A stretch of 64,000 nucleotides of DNA, from NCBI RefSeq assembly GCF_013314535.1, contig NZ_JABUAE010000010.1:62001-126000 (forward strand), written 5' to 3'. Made by a program: the position numbers and the translations under genes. Source of the stretch: Bacillus sp. Xin1 (GTDB lineage Bacteria; Bacillota; Bacilli; Bacillales; Bacillaceae_G). Positions 49,605 to 59,141 of the stretch are shown here, in pieces; the first letter of the stretch is position 1; every line of letters begins with the position of its first letter. A model generated the notes under the pieces. That model searched no databases. It was not told the DNA's origin and saw only the letters and a program-made list of their open reading frames with translations.

Positions 49605-50498
49605 TTATACTTTTAAGAAGCGACGAATTGACATTACACTTCCCCACATACCGATTAATGCACCAATTAACACTAATAAACCGGAAAGTTGGAATACAAA
49701 CGGACTATATGGAAGAAGTTCGAAAATCGTTCCTCCAAGCTTTTGGTTAAACATATTTTGAAGCGAATTATAAGTAGATAAAATCACGATAATCGGAAGA
49801 ATTGAACCGAGTACCCCTAAGAATAAACCTTCTAGTAAGAACGGCCAACGGATAAACCAGTTTGTCGCACCTACAAGTTTCATAATTTCAATCTCTGTAC
49901 TTCGCGCATAAATTGTAATTTTGATTGTGTTAGAGATTAAGAACATTGCTGTGAATAATAGACCAGCAATTAACAGGATCCCAATATTACGGCCTGTGTT
50001 CACTGTATCAAATAATTTTTCAACTTGGCCTTTACCATATTGAACTGTACTTACAAACTGCATTTTTTCAATTTTTTTCGCAATTGTTGCTGTATCTGTT
50101 GGTTCTTTCGCTTTTACAATAAATACGTTTTTAAGTGGATTATCTTGCTCAAATAGCTCGAACGTTTTTCCGCTGTCACCTAAGCTTTTAATCAAACGTT
50201 TTAACTCTTCTTCTTTAGAAGAATATTTAACAGAATCTACTTTTGCAATTTTGCTAAGATCTTCATCCAATTTCTTTTGATCCTCTTCTTTCGCTGCTGG
50301 ATCAATGTGTACACGAATCTCTACATCTTGCTCCACTTTCGTTGCGAAGTGGTTCATATTCATAATCGCTGTTAAAAAGACACCTACAAGTAATAATGTA
50401 ACAGTTACTGCACTTACAGAAGCAAACGTCATCCATCCGTTACGTGATAGATTTTTTACACCTTCTCGTAAATGTCGACTAAGGGTTTTATTCTTCAT
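49605..50498 (-). CDS. ftsX: Cell division protein FtsX
   Basis: A 297-aa permease-like protein with four transmembrane segments (about residues 25-45, 172-195, 220-245 and 270-292) and an extracellular domain between the first two. With FtsE it activates the peptidoglycan hydrolase CwlO in Bacillus; a CwlO-like gene is also in this window (61.1 kb). I choose the ATG at 50498 (MKNKTLSRHLREG) because GGGAGG lies 8 bases upstream and the length fits. It overlaps the end of ftsE by 11 bases. Confidence 0.95.
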   Translation of the reverse strand: MKNKTLSRHLREGVKNLSRNGWMTFASVSAVTVTLLLVGVFLTAIMNMNHFATKVEQDVEIRVHIDPAAKEEDQKKLDEDLSKIAKVDSVKYSSKEEELKRLIKSLGDSGKTFELFEQDNPLKNVFIVKAKEPTDTATIAKKIEKMQFVSTVQYGKGQVEKLFDTVNTGRNIGILLIAGLLFTAMFLISNTIKITIYARSTEIEIMKLVGATNWFIRWPFLLEGLFLGVLGSILPIIVILSTYNSLQNMFNQKLGGTIFELLPYSPFVFQLSGLLVLIGALIGMWGSVMSIRRFLKV

Positions 50499-51174
50499 AT
50501 CCGTATCCTCCCTCAATCTCATCTCGAACAATTTTTCCGCCTTCAATCGCAATTACACGATGACGGATTGTATTTACGATATCTGCATTATGCGTCGCCA
50601 TAACAATTGTTGTACCACGCTCATTAATACGTTTAAAGATATTCATAATATCAAGCGCTGTATCAATATCTAAGTTTCCTGTTGGCTCATCGGCAATTAC
50701 AACTTTGGGCTTGTTTACAATTGCTCTTGCAATCGCCACACGCTGTTGTTCTCCACCAGAAAGCTCATTTGGAAGTGCATCTGCACGATCATCAAGACCT
50801 ACAAGACCTAACACTTCAGTAACGCGTTCACGAATCGCATCAGGTTCTTCTTCAATTACTTCTAAAGCAAACGCTACATTCTCATATACTGTTAATTTAG
50901 GTAGCAATTTGAAATCTTGGAAAATTACGCCTAGCTGACGACGGAAATATGGTACATCTCGCTCTGCTAACGTTTCAATTACAAGTCCATTCACATTGAT
51001 AGATCCTGTTGTTGATTTTTCTTCACGATACATCATCTTAATAAATGTAGATTTCCCGGCTCCACTCGGTCCAACTACGTATACAAATTCACCTTGCTTA
51101 ATGTTAACTGTGAGCCCATCGATGGCTTTCATACCATTTGGATACTCCTTATAAACATTCGTCATTTTTATCAT
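50488..51174 (-). CDS. ftsE: Cell division ATP-binding protein FtsE
   Basis: A 228-aa ABC ATPase with Walker A VGPSGAGKST, signature LSGGEQQRVAIARA, Walker B VVIADEPTGNLD and switch His (ATHNADI). It is the energy-providing partner of FtsX; together they open CwlO activity during elongation and affect entry into sporulation. The ftsE stop lies inside ftsX. Confidence 0.97.
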   Translation of the reverse strand: MIKMTNVYKEYPNGMKAIDGLTVNIKQGEFVYVVGPSGAGKSTFIKMMYREEKSTTGSINVNGLVIETLAERDVPYFRRQLGVIFQDFKLLPKLTVYENVAFALEVIEEEPDAIRERVTEVLGLVGLDDRADALPNELSGGEQQRVAIARAIVNKPKVVIADEPTGNLDIDTALDIMNIFKRINERGTTIVMATHNADIVNTIRHRVIAIEGGKIVRDEIEGGYGYEE

Positions 51175-51596
51175 TATTTATCACCCAATACTTAATGATT
51201 TTTTTCGACATACTTTCTCTGTCTATCTGAACATGAAAGCAAAAGCTTTCACCCTTACTTACACTCTGTTGTACTGCAAATCTATAGATGTATTTCTGTT
51301 GTTTCAATGAACAGTGAAAACATTTCCAGTCTATCACTGCTGCTTATGTACATGTTTCAGCAAAATTCTACAAACTACATTGTAACATCATTCGGTTTCC
51401 AATTCGGATACAATTTTGTTACAGTTATGTTACAGCATAAAAAGAAACACGAAAAAACAGCTATCTAGAGCCCTATTTTACCGATAACAAGTCCATATTT
51501 AATCATTTAACAATCTATAATGTTTTGCAAATATTCTCTATTAAAATATAAATCATCTTATTATGCTTTCTATAAAATAAGTATAAAAACCAATTA
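51175..51596. other. Leader region of ftsEX, no gene seen
   Basis: AT-rich region with a small perfect hairpin TGAAAGC-AAAA-GCTTTCA (51234-51251) and several GTTACA/TTGTAAC-like sequences. I see no convincing reading frame. The cccB-proximal repeat begins at 51597. Confidence 0.4.
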
Positions 51597-51694
51597 GAAG
51601 CGGAGGTGGCTTCACTTCTTCCCATGAGACAAACTGCACCTCTTCGTCTGAAGCTCCATCCTCCTCCTATTCTAAACGAGCCGCTTTCGCTTTT
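51597..51694 (-). repeat. Stop-codon-proximal repeat (copy iii), after cccB
   Basis: On the minus strand it begins AAAAGCGAAAGCGGCTCGTT one base after the cccB stop codon. It contains the hairpin GAGGTGCAGTTTGTCTC, kept through G-U pairs, and ends with GAAGCCACC. Confidence 0.75.
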
Positions 51695-51695
51695 C

Positions 51696-52019
51696 TTATT
51701 TATGTTCTGCTAGCCATTCTGATACTTTTTTAGCATCCTCACCTTGAATAATTCCTGGAGACATCATGCCGCGGCCTTTTTCAATAATTTTTTCAATATC
51801 TGCCGCATCATACTTGCCGCCTACTGTTCGTAAATCCGGTCCAGTTGCACCTGATAAATCATTAGCATGGCAACCTGCACAGCTCTTTTTGTAAATCTGT
51901 TCGGCACTATCCGTACTCGCTGATTGATTAGAAGACTTACTTTCCTCTTTCTTCCCGCATGCTCCTACAGCAAAAACTAATGTTGTTCCTAATGCAATAG
52001 TCAACAATTTCTTTTTCAC
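51696..52019 (-). CDS. cccB: Cytochrome c-551 (membrane-anchored lipoprotein)
   Basis: A 107-aa protein with a lipoprotein signal (GTTLVFAVGAC, Cys21) and a single haem-binding motif CAGCH (Cys52 region) plus a distal Met (MMSPG) as the sixth ligand. It transfers electrons between menaquinol:cytochrome c reductase and terminal oxidases on the outer face of the membrane. It sits between ftsE and prfB, as in B. subtilis. Confidence 0.93.
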   Translation of the reverse strand: MKKKLLTIALGTTLVFAVGACGKKEESKSSNQSASTDSAEQIYKKSCAGCHANDLSGATGPDLRTVGGKYDAADIEKIIEKGRGMMSPGIIQGEDAKKVSEWLAEHK

Positions 52020-52351
52020 TTATATCGCTCCCCGTTATTGATGTCCTTCTCATTATGGATGCAGCTATACTTTTACACAGCTCTCACTAGCCATTATAAT
52101 AATTATCCTCTTACAGAAAAACCAACCTATAGAGGATATTTTTTACAAAATGATGAGAAACCTACTGATACAAAGCTTCCAGCAATTGTTTCAATTCTGT
52201 GAACAGATACAAATTACCGCAAAGAACCTTTTTCTAAAAAACAGAATAAAAAAATCCTATATAGTTTCCTCATCAATTACAGCTCAGTTCTTTTATTTTC
52301 TTCTTTTTACAAAACAATATGCGATCTTGTATGATAAAACCAATCTCATCA

Positions 52352-52380
52352 AAAAGAGAAGTTGTCACCCAACTTCTCTT
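52352..52380 (-). terminator. prfB terminator
   Basis: AGAGAAGTTG/CAACTTCTCT stem with a 5-base loop and TTTTTG following on the minus strand, about 90 bases after the prfB stop. Confidence 0.75.
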
Positions 52381-52444
52381 CCTCCTTCTTCTATCACTAG
52401 AGACAAAGTATACCTCTTTATACCTTCTATCTCCTCACCGATAG

Positions 52445-52467
52445 GCCAACAGTCCGTTGGCTTTTTT
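52445..52467 (+). terminator. Plus-strand terminator touching the prfB 3' end
   Basis: GCCAAC-N5-GTTGGC followed by six T residues on the plus strand; no T-run on the minus strand. No plus-strand gene ends here. Confidence 0.7.
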
Positions 52468-52468
52468 C

Positions 52469-53570
52469 TTAGGAAATACGAGAGCGTAAATAAGCATCAA
52501 TAAATGGATCAATTTCTCCATCCATAACCGCTTGTACATTCCCAACTTCCGTATTTGTACGATGATCTTTCACTAGAGAGTATGGGTGGAATACGTAAGA
52601 ACGAATTTGGCTACCCCAGCCAATTTCTTTTTGTTCACCACGGATTTCATCTAACTCAGCTTGTTGTTCTTCTAATTTCTTTTGATATAGTTTCGCCTTC
52701 AACATTTTCATTGCATGCTCACGGTTTTTAATCTGCGAACGTTCTGATTGGCACGTTACAACTGTATTCGTTGGCGTATGCGTGATACGAACCGCTGAAT
52801 CCGTCGTATTAACGTGCTGTCCACCTGCACCACTCGCACGATACGTATCTATTTTTAAATCTTCTGTACGCACTTCAATTTCAACTTCATCATTGAATTC
52901 AGGTACAACTTCACAAGATACGAACGATGTATGACGGCGACCTGAAGAATCGAATGGTGAAATACGTACAAGACGATGCACACCTTTCTCAGCTTTCAAG
53001 TAGCCATAAGCGTTATGTCCTTTAATTAATAGCGTAACACTCTTAATTCCAGCTTCATCACCTGGTAGATAGTCAACTGTCTCTACTTTAAATCCACGTT
53101 TTTCAGCCCATCTTGTATACATACGTAATAACATAGAACCCCAGTCTTGTGACTCTGTTCCACCTGCACCTGGATGCAGTTCTAAAATAGCATTATTTTT
53201 ATCATAAGGATCGCTTAATAATAACTGAAGCTCATACTCATTCATTTCTTGAATTAAAGATTTCACTTCAGATTCTAGCTCTTCATGTAAATCCTCATCG
53301 TATTCTTCTTTTAAAAGCTCGTGTGTTACTTCTAAGTTTTCAAACGTTTCATCTAACTGGCGAAACTTTCCAACCATATCTTTCAGTGCATTCGCTTCAT
53401 TAATTACAGCTTGCGCACCTTGTTGGTCATCCCAAAAACCAGCGCCCATCATTGTTTCTTCTAACTCTGCAATACGTTTTTCCTTTGCAGGGAGGTCAAA
53501 GAGACCCCCTAAAAGCCGCTAATCTCTTAGCCATTTTCTCTAATTCTTGCCTAATTTCCACTAGTTCCAT
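52469..53570 (-). CDS. prfB: Peptide chain release factor 2 with programmed +1 frameshift
   Basis: Releases peptides at UGA and UAA codons. The gene starts at the ATG at 53570 ([20 protein letters not shown]) after GAGGTG. Codons 1-24 end in CTT followed by an in-frame TGA (53498-53496). AGGGGG (53510-53505) sits three bases before CTT. This is the classical autoregulatory slippery site CTT-TGA-C with its internal Shine-Dalgarno. A +1 shift continues as [14 protein letters not shown] into the main frame. The product is 366 aa, as in B. subtilis. The SPF anticodon-like motif (RISPFDSSG) and GGQ (SGAGGQHVN) are present. Confidence 0.95.
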
Positions 53571-53722
53571 GCTCTTCACCTCTATGTAATTGCTTTCGCT
53601 TTTGTATAAAACAAGGGAAACTCCCTCCGCTTGTTACAGAGAGAGTTTGTCCCTTTTTATTATATGGATATTCCTAAAGTTTTTCCATTTTGGAAGTGAA
53701 ACTTTATTGGTTGCATAGCCGA

Positions 53723-53867
53723 TTCCGCTTTTCTTTATTGTCCAGCTCCAGCAGCTAGAATGGTCGGTGGCTTCGCGCCTTCCTCCGAGGCAAACTACGC
53801 CTCTCTGTCAGGAGCTCCATCCCCCTCACATTCTGAACGAGCTGCTTCCGCTTTTCTTTATTGTCCA
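53723..53867 (-). repeat. Stop-codon-proximal repeat (copy iv), after secA, with flanking direct repeats
   Basis: On the minus strand: AAAAGCGGAAGCAGCTCGTT, GGGGGATGGAGCTCCTGACA, hairpin GAGGCGTAGTTTGCCTC and GCGAAGCCACC. A 22-base direct repeat (TTCCGCTTTTCTTTATTGTC plus 2 bases) flanks it at 53723-53744 and 53846-53867; the second one covers the last codons and stop of secA. Confidence 0.75.
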
Positions 53868-56368
53868 ATACCACAGCAGTTTTTATATTTTTTGCCACTG
53901 CCACATTTGCATAGGTCGTTACGTCCGATTTGGTCACCTTTTACGACTGGTTTCTTTTTCGCTTCTTCACCATCATCTTTCGGATGAACTGCCTCACCTT
54001 GAGCTACTTCTTGACGCTCTAGGTTTTGTTCGATTTCTGCTTTCATAATGTAACGAGAAATCTCTTCTTCAATAGCAGCAATCATTGATTCAAACATTGA
54101 GAATCCTTCCATTTGGTATTCACGAAGCGGGTCAATTTGACCGTAAGCACGTAAATGAATACCTTCGCGAAGATGATCCATTGCATCGATATGATCCATC
54201 CATTTCGTATCAACAACGCGGAATACAACAACCTTTTCAAATTCACGCGTTTGTTCTTCTGGTAGAACCTTTTCTCTTTCATTGTAACGCTCGATTAACT
54301 TCGCAATGATTGGTTCACTCATTTCCTCTGGCGCAAGGCGGCGTAATTCCTCTTCTTTTACATCCCCTTCTTCAAGAAGGTTTGTATTTAAGTAGTCAAT
54401 TAGACCTTTAATGTTCCAATCTTCTTCAATTTCCTCTTGCGTATGAAGAGCAACGGCACGTTCTACAGTAGATTTCATCATTCCTTCGATAATGCCACGT
54501 AAGTTTTCTGATTCCATTACCTCTTGACGCTGTTTATAAATTACTTCACGTTGTTGGCGAAGTACATCGTCGTATTGTAGAAGTTGTTTACGCGCATCGT
54601 AGTTATTTCCTTCTACACGTTTTTGTGCAGATTCTACAGCACGAGAAACCATTTTACTTTCAATTGGTTGTGAATCATCCATACCGAGGCGATCCATCAT
54701 TGTTTTCATATTGTCAGAACCAAAACGGCGCATTAGTTCATCTTCCATTGATAAGTAGAATTGTGTCACACCAGGGTCTCCTTGACGACCAGCACGACCA
54801 CGTAACTGATTATCAATACGACGGCTTTCATGGCGTTCTGTACCGATAACCGCTAAGCCACCAGCTTCTTTTACACCTTCGCCTAATTTAATGTCTGTAC
54901 CACGGCCAGCCATGTTCGTCGCAATCGTTACAGATCCTTTAAATCCTGCTTCTGTAATAATATCCGCTTCACGCGCATGGTTTTTCGCATTCAAGACATT
55001 ATGACGTACACCTTTACGTGTTAACATGTTTGAAATAAGTTCAGACGTTTCAATTGCAACCGTACCAACAAGAACTGGTTGTCCTTGTTTATGGCGTTTC
55101 ACAATATCCTCAACAACTGCGTTGAATTTACCTTCCATCGTTTTAAAAATTAAATCCGCACGGTCATCACGAACAATCGGTCTGTTTGTCGGGATTACAA
55201 TAACATTCATATTGTAAATGTTACGGAATTCTTCTTCTTCTGTTTTCGCAGTACCCGTCATACCTGATAACTTTTCGTACATACGGAAGTAGTTTTGGAA
55301 TGTAATTGTCGCAAGCGTCATACTTTCATTTTGAATTTCTACGCCTTCTTTTGCTTCAATTGCTTGGTGTAAACCTTCACTATAACGACGGCCTTTCATA
55401 AGACGACCAGTGAATTGATCTACAATTACGATTTCACCATCTTGTACAACATAATCTGTATCGCGGTGCATAACAACGTGTGCACGAAGCGCTTGATTAA
55501 TATGATGAAGAAGTGCAACATGTTTTAAGTCGAATAAGTTTTCAATATGGAAAGCTTTCTCTGCTCTCGTAATTCCGTCTTCTGTTAACATGACATTTTT
55601 CGTTTTTACGTCAAAAGAATAATCTTTCTCATTTTCTAACGTACGAATAAACGCATTTGCAAACATATATAATTCTGTTGATTTTTGTGCTTGTCCAGAA
55701 ATGATAAGCGGCGTACGCGCTTCATCGACTAAGATGGAATCGACTTCATCAATAATCGCAAAATGAAGCGGACGTTGAACACGTTGCTCCTTATATAGCA
55801 CCATGTTATCGCGCAAATAGTCAAAACCAAGCTCATTGTTTGTACTATATGTAATATCAGCAGCATAAGCAGCTTGCTTTTCCTCACGTGACATACTATT
55901 TAAGTTAATTCCTACTGTTAAGCCAAGGAACTCATGTAGTTGTCCCATTTCACCCGCATCACGCTGTGCTAAGTATTCATTGACTGTAACAACATGAACA
56001 CCTTTACCTGTTAAAGCGTTCAAATAAACTGGTAAAGTAGAAGTTAACGTTTTACCTTCCCCTGTTTTCATCTCAGAGATATTCCCTTCATGCAAGGCAA
56101 TACCACCCATTAATTGCACAGGATAAGGGCGCATACCAAGAACGCGTGTCGCTGCTTCACGAACAACCGCAAAAGCCTCTGGTAATAAATCGTCTACTGT
56201 TTCACCTTTTGTAAGACGCTCTTTAAATTCAATTGTTTTCCCTTTTAATTGTTCGTCAGTTAACGGTTGAATCGATGATTCTAACGCTTCTATTTGATCC
56301 ACAGTTTTCTGCATACGTTTAATTTGGCGCTGGTTTGCATCAAACACCTTTTTTAAAATACCGATCAT
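53858..56368 (-). CDS. secA: Protein translocase motor SecA
   Basis: ATPase that pushes preproteins through SecYEG. The 836-aa protein has Walker A MKTGEGKT (100-107), DEVD (IIDEVDSIL), the helicase motif [20 protein letters not shown], and a C-terminal zinc SEC-C motif ([13 protein letters not shown]). Start: ATG at 56368 with AGGAGCG upstream. Its last residues (GIGQ) and stop are encoded within the flanking direct repeat of copy iv. The SecG gene is at 0.3 kb. Confidence 0.97.
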   Translation of the reverse strand: MIGILKKVFDANQRQIKRMQKTVDQIEALESSIQPLTDEQLKGKTIEFKERLTKGETVDDLLPEAFAVVREAATRVLGMRPYPVQLMGGIALHEGNISEMKTGEGKTLTSTLPVYLNALTGKGVHVVTVNEYLAQRDAGEMGQLHEFLGLTVGINLNSMSREEKQAAYAADITYSTNNELGFDYLRDNMVLYKEQRVQRPLHFAIIDEVDSILVDEARTPLIISGQAQKSTELYMFANAFIRTLENEKDYSFDVKTKNVMLTEDGITRAEKAFHIENLFDLKHVALLHHINQALRAHVVMHRDTDYVVQDGEIVIVDQFTGRLMKGRRYSEGLHQAIEAKEGVEIQNESMTLATITFQNYFRMYEKLSGMTGTAKTEEEEFRNIYNMNVIVIPTNRPIVRDDRADLIFKTMEGKFNAVVEDIVKRHKQGQPVLVGTVAIETSELISNMLTRKGVRHNVLNAKNHAREADIITEAGFKGSVTIATNMAGRGTDIKLGEGVKEAGGLAVIGTERHESRRIDNQLRGRAGRQGDPGVTQFYLSMEDELMRRFGSDNMKTMMDRLGMDDSQPIESKMVSRAVESAQKRVEGNNYDARKQLLQYDDVLRQQREVIYKQRQEVMESENLRGIIEGMMKSTVERAVALHTQEEIEEDWNIKGLIDYLNTNLLEEGDVKEEELRRLAPEEMSEPIIAKLIERYNEREKVLPEEQTREFEKVVVFRVVDTKWMDHIDAMDHLREGIHLRAYGQIDPLREYQMEGFSMFESMIAAIEEEISRYIMKAEIEQNLERQEVAQGEAVHPKDDGEEAKKKPVVKGDQIGRNDLCKCGSGKKYKNCCGIGQ

Positions 56369-56688
56369 AGGAAATACGCTCCTCTTTTATTAAAATAAAA
56401 CTTCTGATCGCGCTCTATATTACAGCTCACTAATCAGTCGTTATAAAACGCTAATTTATTTTCTACTATTTTTTTCCTAATTAAAAAACAAAAAAGTATA
56501 AACCTAATGATAATTGTAACACTTGTTTTATAACTATGACAACAACCGACCAAATGCACGGTCAAAATTAGCTAAAACTTTTCTCAATAAGAATTTTATA
56601 GACTGCTTTGATTCTCACTCAATTATAAACTAGGGTCGCCTTTTCCCATAATAACGGAGTAAAGAATAAAATAATTTTATACCAAATA
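56369..56688. other. Leader region of secA, no gene seen
   Basis: AT-rich, no convincing reading frame or known element. A GACC-N8-GGTC inverted repeat (about 56548-56563) is visible but too short to interpret. Confidence 0.35.
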
Positions 56689-56718
56689 AAAAAACGCAGC
56701 CTTTTACAGCTGCGTTTT
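56689..56718 (-). terminator. hpf terminator
   Basis: AAAACGCAGC (56691-56700) and GCTGCGTTTT (56709-56718) form a perfect 10-bp stem; a T-run follows on the minus strand. Confidence 0.9.
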
Positions 56719-56725
56719 CTACTTA

Positions 56726-57268
56726 TTATTTTGTTTCAATTAAACCATATTTTCCATCTTTACGGCCATATACAACATTAGTTTCATTTGTATCGGCATT
56801 TGTGAAGACGAAGAAGTTATGTCCTAACATATCCATTTGTAAAATGGCTTCTTCAACGTCCATTGGTTTTAAGTCAAATCGTTTTGTACGTACTAGTTCT
56901 AATTCATCCTCGCTTACTTCTTCCAGAGTTGCCGCTGGTTCTGTAAGGATGAATGCAGTTTTCGGAGAACCTTTTTCACGTAATTTACGATTTACTTTTG
57001 TTTTATGTTTACGAATTTGTCGCTCAATTTTATCAACTACTAAGTCAATTGCAGCGTACATATCGCTATGAGTTTCTTCTGCACGAAGTAATAAATCTGT
57101 AAATGGAATTGTTACCTCGACACGTTGCTTGTCAGAGTATACTTTCAAATTAACTTTAATCTCTGGAAATGTATCAAAATAACGCTCTAATTTGCTAAGT
57201 TTTTTCTCTACATATTCCTTTAATGCTGGAGTTACTTCAATATTTTCACCACGAATGTTGAATTTCAT
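56726..57268 (-). CDS. hpf: Long-form ribosome hibernation promoting factor
   Basis: A 180-aa protein that dimerises 70S ribosomes into inactive 100S particles in stationary phase. The N-terminal S30AE domain (NIRGENIEVTPALKEYVEKKL) and the C-terminal dimerisation domain (VRTKRFDLKPMDVEEAILQMDMLGHNFFVF) are complete. B. subtilis yvyD/hpf is controlled by sigma-B and sigma-H; here AGGAGTTT and GAAATT about 13 bases apart at 57302-57327 could be a sigma-H site, and a hairpin CTAACTTT/AAAGTTAG lies at 57329-57350, but neither is firm. AAAGGAGG lies upstream of the start. Confidence 0.95.
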   Translation of the reverse strand: MKFNIRGENIEVTPALKEYVEKKLSKLERYFDTFPEIKVNLKVYSDKQRVEVTIPFTDLLLRAEETHSDMYAAIDLVVDKIERQIRKHKTKVNRKLREKGSPKTAFILTEPAATLEEVSEDELELVRTKRFDLKPMDVEEAILQMDMLGHNFFVFTNADTNETNVVYGRKDGKYGLIETK

Positions 57269-57512
57269 AGATGAATTCCTCCTTTCAAGCCTATGTATAC
57301 AATTTCGACACCGGCTTAAAAACTCCTTCTAACTTTATTTAAAAAGTTAGCGAAATTGCAATTTTTTATCGTTTTTTGTTGAAAAGAAAAGATGCATCGT
57401 TTCTATTTACATTTTACCCTATTCACATCGTAAATAACGAATATAAGTGTGGACAATTCGTTACAGAAAAGAAACAACTTTTTGACAACGTTTTCAATAT
57501 TAATAATAAATT

Positions 57513-57680
57513 AAAACCATTCTTTTTAGGTGGGAGAGAGCATCCGTCCATAGATAGTAGCGGTCAGGGCCTTTTTTAGCCCCATGCCATGTGAAGACAG
57601 AAGAAGGCAATGTGCGGAAGTCTCCTTTTATTTCTATAGCCGTAATTTATATGCTAGTAAATCCAAGTTCAATTTATAAA
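57513..57680 (+). repeat. bcr-like intergenic repeat, copy E
   Basis: Complete copy; it shares an identical run of about 47 bases with copy F (from GAGAGAGCATCCG to the TTTTTTAGCC motif). It lies in the 651-base gap between hpf and cspC. Confidence 0.8.
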
Positions 57681-57696
57681 TTTAAAAATCAACATA

Positions 57697-57860
57697 AACT
57701 CTAAACTTTAAGCTGGAGAGAGCATCCGTCCATAGATAGTAGCGGTCAGGGCCTTTTTTAGCCTCGTCATGTAAAAACAGAAGGAGACGATGAGTGGACG
57801 TCTCCTTCTGTTCTTTATAGCCGTAATTTATATGTTGGAAGATCCAATTGAATATCTATA
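57697..57860 (+). repeat. bcr-like intergenic repeat, copy F
   Basis: Tandem to copy E. It has the best-preserved internal hairpin: CAGAAGGAGACG (57778-57789) and CGTCTCCTTCTG (57799-57810) pair perfectly around 9 bases. Confidence 0.85.
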
Positions 57861-57919
57861 TATACAAACCGTTACCACATACGCAGCTCTATGTTTCTCA
57901 CAAAACTATTCATTCAGAA

Positions 57920-58117
57920 TTATAATTTCACAACATTCGCCGCTTGCGGTCCACGTGCACCATCTACAATGTCAAATTCTACTTGTTGCCCCTCTTCTAA
58001 CGACTTATATCCATCCTGTTGAATTGCAGAAAAATGAACAAAAACATCATCACCATCTTCGCGTTCGATAAAGCCAAATCCCTTTTCTGCATTAAACCAT
58101 TTCACTCTTCCTTGCAT
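57920..58117 (-). CDS. cspC: Cold shock protein CspC-like
   Basis: A 65-aa single-domain nucleic-acid chaperone with RNP1 (KGFGFIER) and RNP2 (VFVHFSAI) motifs. It begins with [13 protein letters not shown], which I recall as the B. cereus CspC form. The ATG at 58117 has GGAAAG upstream; an upstream in-frame ATG would add 24 unrelated residues. The promoter is at 58170-58199, leaving a leader of roughly 45-50 bases, shorter than cold-regulated csp leaders usually are. Confidence 0.92.
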
Positions 58118-58169
58118 GTTCTTTCCATTCCCTTCACTCGAAAAATAAGGGCATTTACCCCATATTTTG

Positions 58170-58199
58170 ACTATAACGAATGACAACATATCAAGTCAA
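58170..58199 (-). promoter_or_regulatory. Candidate cspC promoter
   Basis: On the minus strand TTGACT (58194-58199) and TATAGT (58170-58175) are separated by 18 bases. Confidence 0.55.
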
Positions 58200-58243
58200 A
58201 GAAGTCTTGTCGTCTTTTTATTGTATCTTTCGACATGTATATA

Positions 58244-58410
58244 TATAAACCCATCTTGATTTTTCAATATATTAGCTGCGGTTATGAAAACAAAAACAGT
58301 TCTCCACTTATTTCCTCTTTTTGTTTTCACACGGCATGGGGCGAAAAAAGGCACTGACCGCTTCTATGCATGGCCGGATGCTCTCGCTCACCTAAAAGAA
58401 TGGTTTGATG
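58244..58410 (-). repeat. bcr-like intergenic repeat, copy G
   Basis: First copy in reverse orientation. On the minus strand it reads TTTTAGGTGAGCGAGAGC, CGGTCAGTGCC and CGCCCCATGCCGTGTG. Its hairpin is GAAAACAAAAA/TTTTTGTTTTC, shifted relative to other copies. It separates cspC from comFC. Confidence 0.8.
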
Positions 58411-58436
58411 TTGGTTTTTTCATTTGGATTTATATA

Positions 58437-59141
58437 TTACCCCCGGCAAAGAGTGAAGCTAGACACTGTTTGAGCACCTGCATCATACAAGCACTCTGCA
58501 GCTTGCCTCAACGTAATGCCTGTCGTATACACATCATCAATGAGCAAAAGATGCTGACCAGTCAACATTTCTTCCTTTTGAAAGTAAAAGGGATTTGCTA
58601 CTGAAAGCCTCTCCATACGCTTTTTTTTACTTTGTTTTTCCGTATCTTTTCTACTAAAAGAGGTTTGTAAAATACGGATTGGTAAACAAGATGCTAATAA
58701 TTCCGCTTGATTAAAACCACGCTCATATTCTCTCTCCTTACTCAGCGGAATCGGAATAACTCCATGGCAATCTGAAAAATACTTATGAAATACAGCTATA
58801 AATTCCGTCCGAAAAACTTCAACAAGCTTAGCGTCCCCTCGAAATTTAAACCGAGCTAACACTTCCTTCATCCAATCATTATAGACGTACACAGATCGAT
58901 TTTTTATAGGTAGAAACTTCATCTCTTCCTTCCATCTTACACAATCTTTGCAAAGGTTACCCTTCCTATATTCCTCCGAAAGGGACGCAAATGATCTACC
59001 GCAATCCTCGCAAATTTCTCCTATAATATAGGAAAGTTTTCGTTCACACCTCTCACATATGTACTGCTTTTCAGACTGAATAAAAAAAGAATACCAGCTA
59101 ATGCTCTCGGAAATAGAATCATCACAAAGTAGACAATGCAT
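58437..59141 (-). CDS. comFC: Late competence protein ComFC (phosphoribosyltransferase-like)
   Basis: A 234-aa protein. Two CxxC pairs (CLLCDD, CERCE; CEDCGR, CKDC) form an N-terminal zinc module, and the C-terminal half is a type I phosphoribosyltransferase fold with the PRPP loop LLLIDDVYTTGITLRQAA. It helps transformation by acting with ComFA on imported single-stranded DNA. Its start overlaps the comFA stop (TAATG). B. subtilis comFB is missing between them. Confidence 0.93.
   Translation of the reverse strand: MHCLLCDDSISESISWYSFFIQSEKQYICERCERKLSYIIGEICEDCGRSFASLSEEYRKGNLCKDCVRWKEEMKFLPIKNRSVYVYNDWMKEVLARFKFRGDAKLVEVFRTEFIAVFHKYFSDCHGVIPIPLSKEREYERGFNQAELLASCLPIRILQTSFSRKDTEKQSKKKRMERLSVANPFYFQKEEMLTGQHLLLIDDVYTTGITLRQAAECLYDAGAQTVSSFTLCRG

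Larger units (their letters stand above)
52306..52467 (+). promoter_or_regulatory. Possible plus-strand small transcript opposite prfB end
   Basis: TTTACA (52306-52311) and TATGAT (52331-52336) are 19 bases apart. A strong hairpin and an orphan plus-strand terminator (52445-52467) follow, with no gene between. A transcript of about 120 bases is conceivable. The spacer is long, so this is speculative. Confidence 0.25.

Noticed and set aside
52150-52503. Plus-strand 117-codon open frame
   Set aside because: It lacks a ribosome binding site, has an unusual composition, and runs into the prfB end over two hairpins.
57482-57495. cre-like sequence TGACAACGTTTTCA
   Set aside because: One mismatch to the CcpA consensus, but it lies about 215 bases upstream of hpf at the edge of a repeat copy, with no promoter alongside. 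A chance match is as likely.
57790-58071. Plus-strand 93-codon open frame over repeat F and cspC
   Set aside because: It overlaps a repeat and the antisense strand of a real gene; no initiation signal.
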